In this document: piece after piece, positions 26,293 through 35,456 of the stretch | Numbering within the stretch: the first letter of the stretch is position 1 | How the letters are laid out: every line of letters begins with the position of its first letter | Program-made: the position numbers and the translations under genes | The notes under the pieces: model-generated | Seen by the model: only the letters and a program-made list of their open reading frames with translations | Databases searched by the model: none | Told to the model about the DNA's origin: nothing | Assembly: GCA_965276675.1 (NCBI GenBank) | Contig: OZ255624.1 | Span: forward strand, 868,001 to 932,000 | Reading direction: 5' to 3' | Length of the DNA stretch: 64,000 bases | DNA from: G965276675 sp965276675 | GTDB lineage: Bacteria; Acidobacteriota; Terriglobia; Terriglobales; Acidobacteriaceae

Positions 26293-27624
26293 CTAGAAGG
26301 TCGTGCCACTCACCACGCACCAGGTGGCGTTTCCCGGGCCGTTGCCGTTGCCGATACCCTTGGTGAGATTGCGCAGCGAGCCGGCGGTGGTCACCAGTGC
26401 GTAGCCGGCGATATTGCCCCCGTTGGTACTGTTGTTGCCCACCGTGTAGAGGTACTGGTTGGTGGGGTCGATGACCAGGCAGCGAGCCCCGGCAGGAAGT
26501 CCAGAGAGACTGGTAGCGCTGGCTCCGGCGACCGGCGTGAGCTCCCCAGCGGACCCGGTAGTCGAAGGTTGAATGAGATATTGCGTGACGCTGCTGGTAG
26601 CGGTATTTTGCGCGAGGTTCGGTCCAGCATTCGCAACATAGAGAAAGTTATTGGGGCTGGTGGCAAAGGTGGTCAGCACCGTTGGATTGGCCGACTGGTT
26701 CCCCTGTGCGGTGTTTGGGGCGATGCCATTCGTCACCGACTGCAAGGCGCCGTTCGCGCCCGCGGTGTAGGGCAGGATGGAGCCGACGGTGTTGGGTTGG
26801 CCAGCATCCAGCAGATAGACAAAGCCGCCCCCGGGCTGGATGAACGTCAGCTTAGCGGCCCCTGTAGGCAGCGGCGCATTTTGGGTAAGGGTCAGCTGCC
26901 CATTGGTGCCGGTTGCGTAGAGAAAGACCGCCTGCTGCGGATCGGAGGGAGACGCGGCTCCGGCCGGCCCCTGCTCGACGGTATACAGAAAGCCGCCAGT
27001 TGAGGAGAGGGCAAACCAGGTGGGATTGGTGCCAACCTTGAAGTAGTTCAGATTCAAGCCGGTCTGCGGATTGGTGGACTGTTGGTTGGTTATCAGCGTG
27101 AGGCGTCCCGTAGCCCCGTCCACGGTGTAGGCGGTGATGTCACCCTGGCCAGAGCCGTCGGGCGCGAGGTTGTCCAGCGCGTAGAAGGCAGTGCCCGCCG
27201 AGTTCAGGGCAATTGTAACCGTGTTTGTGCCTTGAGTGTGATAGCTGGTCTGATAGGTCAGGACGCCACTGCCGCCGATGGCGAACAGGTTGATGGAGCT
27301 GGCTTCCGTACTGTTCGCCGTACCCGCAGCGCAGGCCTGCCGGAAGCCCGGCCCGCAACCATTGGTCAAAACGTAGAGAAAGCGACCGCCCGGGGCGACG
27401 ATGGCCTGGATGGGGTCAGTGCCGCGTGAGGTGACCAGGGGGCCTACTTGCGTAAGTCTGCCGGTGTCGTGGTCGATCTTGTAGGTGCCGATCTGGCCGT
27501 ATTGCGACCCTGTCACGTAGAGATAACCCACGGTATAGCTCTGTACGCAGGAGGTCATGCCGAGGATCGAGCCTACCGATACTGCGGAGGCCAGAGCGAT
27601 CCGGCCAACTGTCTTCAACTTCAT
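26293..27624 (-). CDS. YVTN/lactonase-type beta-propeller lipoprotein (copy 2)
   Basis: 443 residues. Lipoprotein signal with lipobox LGMTSC (Cys about 26), then propeller blades: YTVGYLYVTGSQYGQIGTYK, APGGRFLYVLTNGCGP, SSTGGFLYTVEQGP, TSPNNFLYVANAGPN and DPTNQYLYTVGNN. Same architecture and same MKL-G-A N terminus as the gene at 24468-25787, so the two are tandem duplicates that have diverged considerably. The product is predicted to sit on the outer membrane. ATG 27624 has GAAGGAATTC upstream. No catalytic residues can be assigned. Confidence 0.82.
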   Translation of the reverse strand: MKLKTVGRIALASAVSVGSILGMTSCVQSYTVGYLYVTGSQYGQIGTYKIDHDTGRLTQVGPLVTSRGTDPIQAIVAPGGRFLYVLTNGCGPGFRQACAAGTANSTEASSINLFAIGGSGVLTYQTSYHTQGTNTVTIALNSAGTAFYALDNLAPDGSGQGDITAYTVDGATGRLTLITNQQSTNPQTGLNLNYFKVGTNPTWFALSSTGGFLYTVEQGPAGAASPSDPQQAVFLYATGTNGQLTLTQNAPLPTGAAKLTFIQPGGGFVYLLDAGQPNTVGSILPYTAGANGALQSVTNGIAPNTAQGNQSANPTVLTTFATSPNNFLYVANAGPNLAQNTATSSVTQYLIQPSTTGSAGELTPVAGASATSLSGLPAGARCLVIDPTNQYLYTVGNNSTNGGNIAGYALVTTAGSLRNLTKGIGNGNGPGNATWCVVSGTTF

Positions 27625-27751
27625 CGAATTCCTTCATCCTGGCGCAGGTGGAACTGCCAGAGCTGCAAGCAGCATGAACTAAATTGTGTATTTACCTACT
27701 GAATTGTAAAAGGTGTTGCGGCTTTCGGCTAGGGAGGCGCCCGGGTAGGGC

Positions 27752-27853
27752 AACTCACCACAGAGAACACAGAGAGCACGGTGCTGGATTGCACCACCAG
27801 GTACGCAAAGTACGCAAAAAATGCAGGATTGCGTACTTCGCGTCATTTATGGT
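27752..27853. repeat. composite palindromic repeat upstream of the beta-propeller genes
   Basis: The left part (27752-27774) nearly matches the arm at 24372-24394. A second imperfect palindrome follows: CACCAGGTACGCAAAGTACG near 27795 against CGTACTTCGCGTCATTTATG near 27834. Non-coding, between the second propeller gene and the M13 protease gene. Confidence 0.68.
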
Positions 27854-27868
27854 GAATGACCAGGGCGG

Positions 27869-29977
27869 CTACCAGACGCGGCAGGCGCTCTCCGGGTACA
27901 TCGGCGCGCCTTTCTTGCAGCCAAAGGCTTTGCCGAACTCGTCGAAGTTCTGCACCGTGCCGTTTACGCGGTACTTGCCTGGGGAGTGCGGATCGGTCTT
28001 GGCTAGCAGCCGCGCCGACTGCTCGGTCTGGTTAGAGCACCAGATCTGGCCGAAAGAGATGAAGAAGCGCTGCGCCGGGGTGAAGCCGTCGATCTTCTTG
28101 GCCTGCTCCGTCGCGCCCTCCTGCGCCAACGTGTTCAGCAGCGCCATGTAGGCGATGCGAATGCCGCCGTTGTCAGCCGTGTTCTCGCCCAGCGTCAGCT
28201 TGCCATTGAGGTTCTGTCCCGGCGCGGTCTCGAAGCCGCCGTACTCCTTTACCTCGCAATCGGTTCGCTGAGTGAAGGCCTTGCGATCATCGACCGTCTG
28301 CCACTCGCGCAGGTTGCCGTGGCCGTCGTACTTCGAACCCTCGTCGTCAAAGCCGTGGGTCATCTCGTGGCCGATCACCACGCCGATGCCGCCGAAGTTG
28401 ACCGCCGGGTCGCCGGAGAGCTGGTAGAAGGGCGGCTGCAGGATGCCGGCAGGGAAATTGATGTCGTTCTGGCTGGGGTTGTAGTAGGCGTTCACCGTTG
28501 GCGGCGTCATGCCCCACTCGGTCTCGTCCACCGGTTTGCCCAGCTTGTTCAGATCGTACTGCCGGTCGAATTCATCGCCGCGTTGGACATTGCCCAGCAG
28601 GTCGTCGCGCTTCACTTCAAAGCTTGAGTAGTCGCGCCACTTCGAAGGGTAGCCGATCTTGTTGCGGTAGAGGGCCAGCTTGGCTTCGGCCTGCTTCTTG
28701 GTGTCATCGCCCATCCAAGAGAGCTGCTGGATATCCTGTCCCAGCGCTTTGTCCAGCGCCACCACCAGCTTCTCCATATTGTCCTTGGCGCTGGGCGGGA
28801 AGTTCTGTTTAACCCAGTCCTGGCCCACGGCCTCGCCCAGGTTGGCATCCGTCAGTTTGGTGCAGCGCTTCCAGCGCGGCTGAATCTCTTTGGCTCCGGC
28901 GAGCGTAGCGGTGTAGAAGTTGAAGTTCTCGTCGACGAAGTTGTCGGAGAGGTAGGGTGCGGCATCGTGCAGGGCGTGCCAGCGCAGATAGCTCTTCCAG
29001 GTTTTCAAGTCCTGGCCGTTGATGGTCTTGTTGAGCGCCTGAACAAAGGCCGGCTGGCCCACGTTGAGCGAATCAAAGGGCCGGGTGCCGATCTTGGAAA
29101 AGTAGGTAGACCAGCCGAAGTCCGGAGCGGCCTTTTCGAGCTCGGCCACGGTCATGATGTGGTAGCGGTTGGCCGGCTCACGCAGGTCGGTGGGGCTCAG
29201 CGAGCCTTCAGCCAGCGCGGTCTCGATGGTCATCACGTTCTTGGCTTCGGCGGCGGCCTCTTCCGGGGAGTCGCCGGCGAGCTTGAACATCTTGGTCATG
29301 TGGTCGATGTACTGCTCGCGAATCTTCCGCTGACGCTCACCCTGATCGGTGTAGTAGTCGCGATTGGGCAGGCCCAGGCCGCCTTGGCCCACGACGGCGA
29401 TCTGCTTGGAGGAGTCCTTCTGGTCTTGCTGCACGCCAAAGCGGAACATCGCGGTGGTGCCGTCCTTGCGCTCAAGTGAGGTCAGCACCTCGGCCAGCTG
29501 CTTTTTGTCGTTGAGGTTGGCAATGTTCGTCAGTGTGGGCTGGAGTGGCTCGATGCCCTTCTGATTGGCGAGTGCGGTGTTCATGCAGGAGGCGTAGAAG
29601 TCGCCGTATTTCGCCTCCAGCGCGGAGCGGTTTGCGGCGGGTTGCGCGGCCTTCTCCAGGTCCTGGTAGAGCAGGTACTGGTTGCGCTCGGCCAGCTCGT
29701 TGAAGCGGCCCCAGCGCGCCTGGTCCGCGGGAATTGGGTTGTTCTTGATCCAGTTGCCGCAGCTGTACTGGTAGAAGTCAGTGCAGGGATCAACTGCCTT
29801 GTTCATGGCGTTCATGTCGAAGCTTTTAGGCGCCTTGGGTTCAGTAGGGGTGGCGCTTCCGGAGGTATCGGCAAGGGCATTCAGCTCCGGCAGGCTGGTC
29901 GATACGGGCAAGCTGTTTTGGGCAAGGGCCAGACTGCCTCCCAACAGGAGCAGTGCGGCAAAACGATTCGGGTGCAT
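27869..29977 (-). CDS. M13 family zinc metallopeptidase (neprilysin/PepO-like), exported
   Basis: 702 residues from ATG 29977, which follows AAGGAGAT. Signal peptide (about 1-20, LLLLGGSLALAQ), then the M13 N-terminal domain (DPCTDFYQYSCGNWIKNNPIP) and C-terminal catalytic domain. The zinc site is complete: VIGHEMTHGFDDEG (HExxH about residue 535) and GENTADNGG (third ligand Glu, about 597). The NAYYNPSQNDINFPAGILQPPF stretch (substrate binding) is present in conserved form, and the protein ends in the family's CxxW (CRVW). It should be an active periplasmic endopeptidase for short peptides. Confidence 0.96.
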   Translation of the reverse strand: MHPNRFAALLLLGGSLALAQNSLPVSTSLPELNALADTSGSATPTEPKAPKSFDMNAMNKAVDPCTDFYQYSCGNWIKNNPIPADQARWGRFNELAERNQYLLYQDLEKAAQPAANRSALEAKYGDFYASCMNTALANQKGIEPLQPTLTNIANLNDKKQLAEVLTSLERKDGTTAMFRFGVQQDQKDSSKQIAVVGQGGLGLPNRDYYTDQGERQRKIREQYIDHMTKMFKLAGDSPEEAAAEAKNVMTIETALAEGSLSPTDLREPANRYHIMTVAELEKAAPDFGWSTYFSKIGTRPFDSLNVGQPAFVQALNKTINGQDLKTWKSYLRWHALHDAAPYLSDNFVDENFNFYTATLAGAKEIQPRWKRCTKLTDANLGEAVGQDWVKQNFPPSAKDNMEKLVVALDKALGQDIQQLSWMGDDTKKQAEAKLALYRNKIGYPSKWRDYSSFEVKRDDLLGNVQRGDEFDRQYDLNKLGKPVDETEWGMTPPTVNAYYNPSQNDINFPAGILQPPFYQLSGDPAVNFGGIGVVIGHEMTHGFDDEGSKYDGHGNLREWQTVDDRKAFTQRTDCEVKEYGGFETAPGQNLNGKLTLGENTADNGGIRIAYMALLNTLAQEGATEQAKKIDGFTPAQRFFISFGQIWCSNQTEQSARLLAKTDPHSPGKYRVNGTVQNFDEFGKAFGCKKGAPMYPESACRVW

Positions 29978-30045
29978 GGATCTCCTTGGTACACGGTGGT
30001 GTGACGCGCAAATTCTGCTGGCAATAAACATACGCGAAAGGTGAT

Positions 30046-30095
30046 CAGCGAGTTAGCGAGATAGCGAGTCAGCAAGTTAGCGAGTTGGCGAGTCA
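30046..30095. repeat. short degenerate repeat of GTTAGCGA/GTCAGCGA units
   Basis: Seven or so 7-8 base units of the form AG-T-AGCGAG run from the intergenic space into the last codons of the transporter gene. The complement of a similar stretch occurs at 14557-14597. Low complexity and non-coding in origin. Confidence 0.6.
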
Positions 30096-31633
30096 GTGCG
30101 GCCGAGCAGCGACCAGGTGACCAGGGCGCCCAGGCCGGTGAGAGAGGCGGCGAGCAATGCCGAGATGCGGAAGGCGGAGAGGAAGGACTGGTCGATGTCT
30201 GTTCGCATCTGCAACGCTGTCGCGGGTGCGAGCTGGGGTGGCACATGCATGGCGCCGAGGTTCGCTTCATCGTGCCTCATCTGCGTTCTCAGCTCAGGGG
30301 TAAGTGGGAGGCTAGCCGTGCGCCGGTGCAGGCCGCTGCTGAAGGCGACTAATGCGACTGCACCGAAGAGGGCGATGGCTAGCAGTCCGGCGGTTCTGGA
30401 GACGGCGTTATTCACGCCCGAGGCGACGCCCACTTGAGATTCGTCGACTGAGTTCATGACTGTTGTGGTGAGGGGCGCGACGGCGATGGCCATGCCCAGG
30501 CCGAGCACCATCAGGGCGGGAAAGAAGGTCGTCCAGTAGCTGCCGCCGATGCCAGGGAGGGCAAAGAGCGCGAATCCCACGGCCGCAGTGACGGCCCCGA
30601 TGACCAGAGGCAGTCGCGATCCGAAGCGCGCGACCAGGCCGCCCGCCGTGCGCGAGAGCAGAAAGATGATGAGGATGAGTGGGAGCGAGGCGCCGCCGGC
30701 GGCCGTGGTGGAGTAGCCCTGAATCTGAATAAGGTTAAGTGGGAAGAGCAGAAAGAGACCACCCAGTGCGCCGTAGAGCAGCAATGTGAGCAGGTTGGCT
30801 GCCAGAAACCCACGGTTGCGGAAGAGCCGGGGTGGCAGCATGGGTTGCGGCGTGCGGGATTCGAAGACAACAAAGGCGAGGCTCAGGAGGACTCCCAGCA
30901 GGAGCGTCCCGAGAACGAGAGGGCTGCCGAAGCCGAAGCGTGAGGACTCTGTGAGACCGAAGGAGAGGGATCCGAGCCCACTTGCGATCAGGGCCGTGCC
31001 CGCGTAATCGATTCGGCCAGCCGCAGGGTTGCGCGACTCGGGTATGTGCCAAACCGTAAGGACGAGCACGGCGGCGGCAAGGGGGATGTTGAGGAAGAAG
31101 ATCCAACGCCACGAGGCATGCTGGATGAGCCAGCCGCCGAGGACCGGGCCACCCGCGGTGGTGATGGCGGTAAAGGCAGACCAGGTGCCGATGGCGCGGC
31201 CACGCTCCGCGGGCGGGAACGAGGCGCTGAGGATGGCAAGGCTGCCGGGGACGAGCATGGCGGCGCCGATCCCCTGCACGGCTCGCCAACTAATGAGCGC
31301 GTAGACATTGGAGGAGAGGCCGCACGCAATGGAGGCCAGGGCGAAGAGGGCAACGCCGAAGCTAAAGATGCGACGCCGTCCGAAGCGGTCGCCCAAGGCG
31401 CCGCCGGGAAGCAGCAGCGCAGCCAGGGTGAGTGCGTAGGACTCGATCACCCACTGCGCGTCCATCATCGAGGCGCCAAGGTGCTCCTGCAGCGCGGGCA
31501 GGGCCACGTTGATGACGGAGCCGTCGATGAAGGCCATGCTGGAGGCGAGGATGGTTGCAGCCAGCACCCAGGGCTCGGCTTTTTTACCGCAAGGGCGGGA
31601 GGTGGCGTTAGGATCGCTTGCCAGAAAATGCAT
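30077..31633 (-). CDS. MFS drug-efflux transporter, DHA2 (EmrB/QacA) family
   Basis: 518 residues with about 14 membrane helices. The DHA2 landmarks are all visible: motif D1 near SSMAFIDGSVINVALP (about 32-47), motif A LGDRFGRRR (about 82-90), RAVQGIGAAMLVP, and motif C GPVLGGWLI (about 155-163). It probably exports hydrophobic compounds by proton antiport; the substrate is unknown. ATG 31633 is preceded in frame by GTG 31636, so either may be used. The last codons overlap the degenerate repeat at 30046-30095, which may have replaced the original C terminus. Confidence 0.92.
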   Translation of the reverse strand: MHFLASDPNATSRPCGKKAEPWVLAATILASSMAFIDGSVINVALPALQEHLGASMMDAQWVIESYALTLAALLLPGGALGDRFGRRRIFSFGVALFALASIACGLSSNVYALISWRAVQGIGAAMLVPGSLAILSASFPPAERGRAIGTWSAFTAITTAGGPVLGGWLIQHASWRWIFFLNIPLAAAVLVLTVWHIPESRNPAAGRIDYAGTALIASGLGSLSFGLTESSRFGFGSPLVLGTLLLGVLLSLAFVVFESRTPQPMLPPRLFRNRGFLAANLLTLLLYGALGGLFLLFPLNLIQIQGYSTTAAGGASLPLILIIFLLSRTAGGLVARFGSRLPLVIGAVTAAVGFALFALPGIGGSYWTTFFPALMVLGLGMAIAVAPLTTTVMNSVDESQVGVASGVNNAVSRTAGLLAIALFGAVALVAFSSGLHRRTASLPLTPELRTQMRHDEANLGAMHVPPQLAPATALQMRTDIDQSFLSAFRISALLAASLTGLGALVTWSLLGRTDSPTR

Positions 31634-31776
31634 CACTCGGGGTTTTCACACGGACTCGGATACTGCGGTAAACCAACATTGCTGTCACCAGGGGCAATCT
31701 TCCAGCCAAGCGGGAAGGGTCGTGTCACCTCTTTAGAGGCGGAACCTTCCACGTCCGAAGAAGGGTTTATGGATGC

Positions 31777-32030
31777 CTACCGCATGACGAAGCCGCCATC
31801 GACGGAGATGGACTGGCCAGTGATATAGCTGGCGACACATCGCAGTGGACTGCGAGGACTTTGTATCCCTTGGCCTTCAGTTCCTCGGTCGCGGCCTTCA
31901 CAGCGTTTTCGTTCTGATCCGCAAGCACAACGGATGCACCCGCCTCGGCAAAGGCCTTTGCTGTCGCCAGACTAAGACCCGATGCTGCACCCGTCACGAG
32001 AGCGACTTTGTTTTCAAACAATATATTCAT
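31777..32030 (-). pseudogene. remnant of a short-chain dehydrogenase/reductase
   Basis: The N-terminal 65 codons encode a normal SDR start (KVALVTGAASGLSLATAKAF, with the TGxxxGxG motif, and VVLADQNENAV). At about 31835 the frame changes and the text jumps straight to the family C terminus, ASYITGQSISVDGGFVMR, ending at TAG 31777-31779. Only 254 of about 750 bases remain, and the catalytic YxxxK segment is gone. An internal deletion with frame change killed the gene. ATG 32030 still has AAGGAACC upstream. Confidence 0.9.
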
Positions 32031-32122
32031 GATTGGTTCCTTTTCGTGCCGGCGCGCGACCGGATTTCTGTCGATACTGCTCTTTCGCTACAAAGCCAGC
32101 GTCGCGGTTGTTTGCGAAGCGG

Positions 32123-32518
32123 TCACTTGCGGTATTGTTCTTCGCTGACTTTCTCAAGCCAATCGACTACCTTGCCATCCAAAGACTCCTGCACCGCGAC
32201 GTGTGACATGGCCGCTTCCGCCGACGCACCGTGCCAGTGCTTCTCCTGTGGCGGGAACCAGACGATATCGCCCGAACGCACTTTTTCCACGGGTCCGCCG
32301 TCACGCTGTACCCAGCCAAGCCCGGAGGTGATGAGGATGGTTTGGCCCAGCGGATGAGTGTGCCACGCAGTGCGGGCACCGGGTTCAAATGTGACGGTTG
32401 CACCACTGATATGCGAAGGTTCTTCCCCCTGAAAGGGCGAGTCGATTCGAACAGTTCCGGTGAACCAATCCGCTGGCCCTAACTTAGACGGCTTGCTTCC
32501 GACTCGATTGATCTGCAT
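32123..32518 (-). CDS. cupin-domain protein
   Basis: 131 residues, one cupin barrel. Motif 1 reads GARTAWHTHPLGQTILITSG (His-x-His and following Gln as metal ligands); motif 2 reads GDIVWFPPQEKHWHGA. The N terminus VRIDSPFQ is typical of the small cupins often found beside SDR enzymes and carboxymuconolactone decarboxylase-like proteins. Here the SDR neighbour is a pseudogene, so the pathway may be broken. The start has AAGAGGAACCCT upstream. Metal and substrate are unknown. Confidence 0.88.
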   Translation of the reverse strand: MQINRVGSKPSKLGPADWFTGTVRIDSPFQGEEPSHISGATVTFEPGARTAWHTHPLGQTILITSGLGWVQRDGGPVEKVRSGDIVWFPPQEKHWHGASAEAAMSHVAVQESLDGKVVDWLEKVSEEQYRK

Positions 32519-32670
32519 AGGGTTCCTCTTGTTTCTTGCTGCTCGGTCCGCGCGGCCGCTTGTAGGCCTCTGGTGAGCTGGCCCCCATTGCTTTCACGAA
32601 AAGTATGATGCGCGTTGGGTCTCCATCTCCAGACTGACGAGTTGCGCCGCAGAGCTCTTGGGCCGAGGTT

Positions 32671-33239
32671 TTAGAGATCCCTGTAGCCCGCTAGCACCCG
32701 CCATCGCTTCTCTTTCACGCCCTTCGCGAGCAGCCGAACCATCAGCACCATCTCAGCCAGAAACCCCAGAGGCTGCACAGCCCGAGACAGCTCATCCGCA
32801 AGCGGCGGCCATAAATAAGTCAGCCAGCTCAGCCCCGCAAGCACCATCAGCACACCGAAGATGCGCGGCAGAAAGCCCGACCGAACGATCAGGGTTCCAA
32901 TCAGAAGGTCGAAGCCCCCGAAGAGCACCAAGGCGATATGGAGCGCCTGAGCATGCCACTGAAGAGAGTCGCTAGCAAGGAAAGTCTCCGGCTGACAGGC
33001 CGGAACAGCTCATAGAAGAGGGCCGTTAGCACGAGATAGAAGGCAAGCGACACAAGACCCATCGCTGAAGCCGCCTTCACGGCTATCTCGTGTGCAGCGA
33101 AGTTGTGCGCCGTAGCCGCGGCATCGCCATGTACGGCAAGTCCTTTGACCAGGAGCCCGCCCGAGACGGCGGTGACGAAGTATAGGAGGTAGACGACACC
33201 GAGAAGCCGGGCTCTGGAATGCAGTGGCGCTTCCGACAT
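32671..33239 (-). pseudogene. DUF4386 membrane protein, disrupted by internal deletion
   Basis: The 5' part (33239 to about 32945) encodes ARLLGVVYLLYFVTAVSGG, HNFAAHEIAVKAAS and LFYELFRPVSRRLSLLATLF, the standard first half of DUF4386. The frame then changes within the minus-strand text for QWHAQALHIALVLFGGFDLL, which resumes the family's fourth helix, and continues to 32671 (RSGFLPRIFGVLMVLAGLSW). Roughly 40 residues that normally lie between are missing. Start ATG 33239 keeps a good AAGGAGG site. The protein family is uncharacterised; this copy is non-functional. Confidence 0.82.
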
Positions 33240-33252
33240 GTTCAGAGCCTCC

Positions 33253-33521
33253 TTAGGACTGAGATCCGTGGCGCTCTTCAGGCGACGCGTAGTGCTGGGC
33301 AATCTCCTCGGGTGTGATGCGAATGCTGGAATTCTTTTCGATCAAGCTGGAGATCTCCCCGTCGGAGCTGCCCTGCTTTCGCAGTTGCTTATCTCGTCAC
33401 TGATCATGCCCACGAAGGCCTCGATGGGAAACTGCTCGGCTCCGAGACCGGCAGCGGCGCGGAGTGCTTTTTGGGCTTTTACTGCTTCTTCCAAGGGGTA
33501 AGTCTTTTCGCCTGACACCAT
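33253..33521 (-). pseudogene. small acidic protein with a single-base frameshift
   Basis: ATG 33521, after GGAGGT, opens GEKTYPLEEAVKAQKALRAA and FVGMISDEIS. The zero frame then runs off to an early stop near 33342. Adding one base at about 33394 restores LRKQGSSDGEISSLIEKN and ITPEEIAQHYASPEERHG, ending at TAA 33253-33255, a coherent protein of about 89 residues. It would have been co-transcribed with the DUF4386 gene 14 bases downstream. I do not recognise a named family. Confidence 0.72.
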
Positions 33522-33668
33522 AGCAAACCTCCAGTGGTCGCGGTTTAGATAGGGCCGCGCAGGTGAGAGTTGCCCAGGCGCGAAGCGCGTCCGTGCTGCT
33601 AGTGTGGTGTTCCAGAAGTGCTTGGCTTGCGGGGCCCTAGAGTTGTAGCCAACCCGAGCAAACAGCAG

Positions 33669-33721
33669 GTCCTTCGACTCCGGCTGACGCAAAAGCGCGC
33701 CAACCTCCGCTCAGGATGACA
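33669..33721. repeat. dispersed repeat, TCCTTCGACTC ... CTCAGGATGACA
   Basis: Ends match those of the shorter copy at 36242-36277: GGTCCTTCGACTC at one side and GCTCAGGATGACA at the other, with a different middle. Intergenic, 43 bases after the guaB stop codon. Confidence 0.65.
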
Positions 33722-33763
33722 ATTCTAGTTACGCGATGAACGTGCGGGAGATCACTCCAGCAC

Positions 33764-35290
33764 CTACTCGACGTGGTAGTTGGGGGCTTCGCGGGTGATG
33801 ATGACGTCGTGGACGTGCGATTCGCGCAGGCCGGCATTGGAGATGCGGATGAAGCGGGCGTTCTGCTGCAGATCGCGCACCGTCGCGCAACCGAGGTAGC
33901 CCATGCCGGAGCGGAGACCGCCGACCAGCTGGAAGACCATGGACTCGAGCGGCCCGCGATGGGGAACGCGGCCTTCGATGCCTTCGGGAACGAACTTGGC
34001 GAGGCGATTCTGCGCTGAGCGCTCGCGGTTGACGACGCCTTCCTGGCGGGTGGACGGCTCCTCTTCAAAGTCGCGGGTGCTTTGGAAGTAGCGCTCGCCG
34101 GAGCCCTGGGCCATGGCCGAAAGCGAGCCCATGCCGCGGTAGGCCTTGAAGGAGCGGCCCTGGTAGAGGATGGTCTCGCCCGGGCTCTCGTCGACGCCGG
34201 CGAAGAGCGAGCCGATCATGACGACGCTGGCGCCAGCGGCGATGGCTTTGGTGACGTCACCGGAGTACTTGATGCCACCGTCGGCGATGATTGGGATGTT
34301 GCGCTCGCGGGCGGCGCGGTAGCACTCGGAGATGGCGGTGATCTGCGGCATGCCTGCGCCAGTGACCATGCGCGTGGTGCAGATGGAGCCCGGGCCGATG
34401 CCGACCTTGATGGCGTCTACGCCAGCATCCATCAGGGCCAGGGCGCCTTCGTAGGTGGCGACGTTGCCGGCCAGGAGGTCCACATCCGGAAAGCGTCGCT
34501 TGACCAGGCGAACGGCTTCGAGCACGCGCGAGGAGTGGCCGTGGGCGGAGTCGATCGAGAGCACATCGGCGCGGCTGCGCACCAGCTCGGCGGCGCGGTC
34601 CAGGAAATCGCCGGTGGCGCCGATGGCAGCGCCTACGCGGAGGCGGCCCTGGTCGTCCTTGGCGGCGTTGGGGTATTTGAGTTTTTTCTGGATGTCCTTG
34701 ACGGTAATGAGGCCCTTGAGCTCGTACTGATCGTTGACGACCAGGAGCTTCTCGACGCGATGCTGGTGCAGGATCTGCTCGGCTTCTTCGAGCGTGGTGC
34801 CGACGGCGACGGTGATGAGGTTTTCCTTGGTCATCACGCTGCCGACGGGGATATCGGTGCGGGTCTCAAAGCGGAGATCGCGGTTGGTGAGGATGCCGAC
34901 CAGCTTTTTGCCCTGGGTGACGGGGACGCCGGAGATCTTATAGCGGCGCATGACATCGAGAGCGTCTGAGATGAGCTGTTCGGGGCCAATGGTGACCGGG
35001 TCGACGATCATGCCGCTCTCGGAGCGCTTGACCTTGTCGACTTCGCCGGCCTGCTGCTCGACCGTGAGATTGCGATGAATGATGCCGAGGCCGCCCTGCT
35101 GGGCCATGGCGATGGCGAGGCGCGACTCGGTGACGGTGTCCATGGCGGCGGAGAGCAGTGGCGTGTTCAGGACGATGCGTTGCGTGAGGGCGGTCTGGGT
35201 GCTGACTTGCGCCGGGACGACTTCGCTAAAGGCAGGCACGAGGAGGACATCATCAAAGGTCAGCGCTTCGGGTACGGGACTCTGGATCAT
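33764..35290 (-). CDS. guaB: inosine-5'-monophosphate dehydrogenase
   Basis: Oxidises IMP to XMP, the committed step of GMP synthesis. 508 residues: the catalytic barrel (LTFDDVLLVPAFSEV at the start) is interrupted by two CBS modules (about 95-215). The active-site loop GIGPGSICTTRMVTG (Cys about 307) and the flap SGERYFQSTR are present, with GGLRSGMGYLGC near the C terminus. Start ATG 35290; the upstream 165 bases hold no gene. It stands alone, without guaA nearby. Confidence 0.98.
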   Translation of the reverse strand: MIQSPVPEALTFDDVLLVPAFSEVVPAQVSTQTALTQRIVLNTPLLSAAMDTVTESRLAIAMAQQGGLGIIHRNLTVEQQAGEVDKVKRSESGMIVDPVTIGPEQLISDALDVMRRYKISGVPVTQGKKLVGILTNRDLRFETRTDIPVGSVMTKENLITVAVGTTLEEAEQILHQHRVEKLLVVNDQYELKGLITVKDIQKKLKYPNAAKDDQGRLRVGAAIGATGDFLDRAAELVRSRADVLSIDSAHGHSSRVLEAVRLVKRRFPDVDLLAGNVATYEGALALMDAGVDAIKVGIGPGSICTTRMVTGAGMPQITAISECYRAARERNIPIIADGGIKYSGDVTKAIAAGASVVMIGSLFAGVDESPGETILYQGRSFKAYRGMGSLSAMAQGSGERYFQSTRDFEEEPSTRQEGVVNRERSAQNRLAKFVPEGIEGRVPHRGPLESMVFQLVGGLRSGMGYLGCATVRDLQQNARFIRISNAGLRESHVHDVIITREAPNYHVE

Positions 35291-35456
35291 AGGCCTACTA
35301 GTTAGATGGCGGCGGGGTGTTTTGGACGCTGAGGACTTGGCCGATTCGTTTGATTGTAGGGTGCGGTCCGGGTGGGAGCAAACTTGCTGGCGGGTAGCGA
35401 TTGGGGGAACTGGGCAGTGTGGTCCTGCGTAAGGAGAGTTGGGACGGAGGCGGGCG

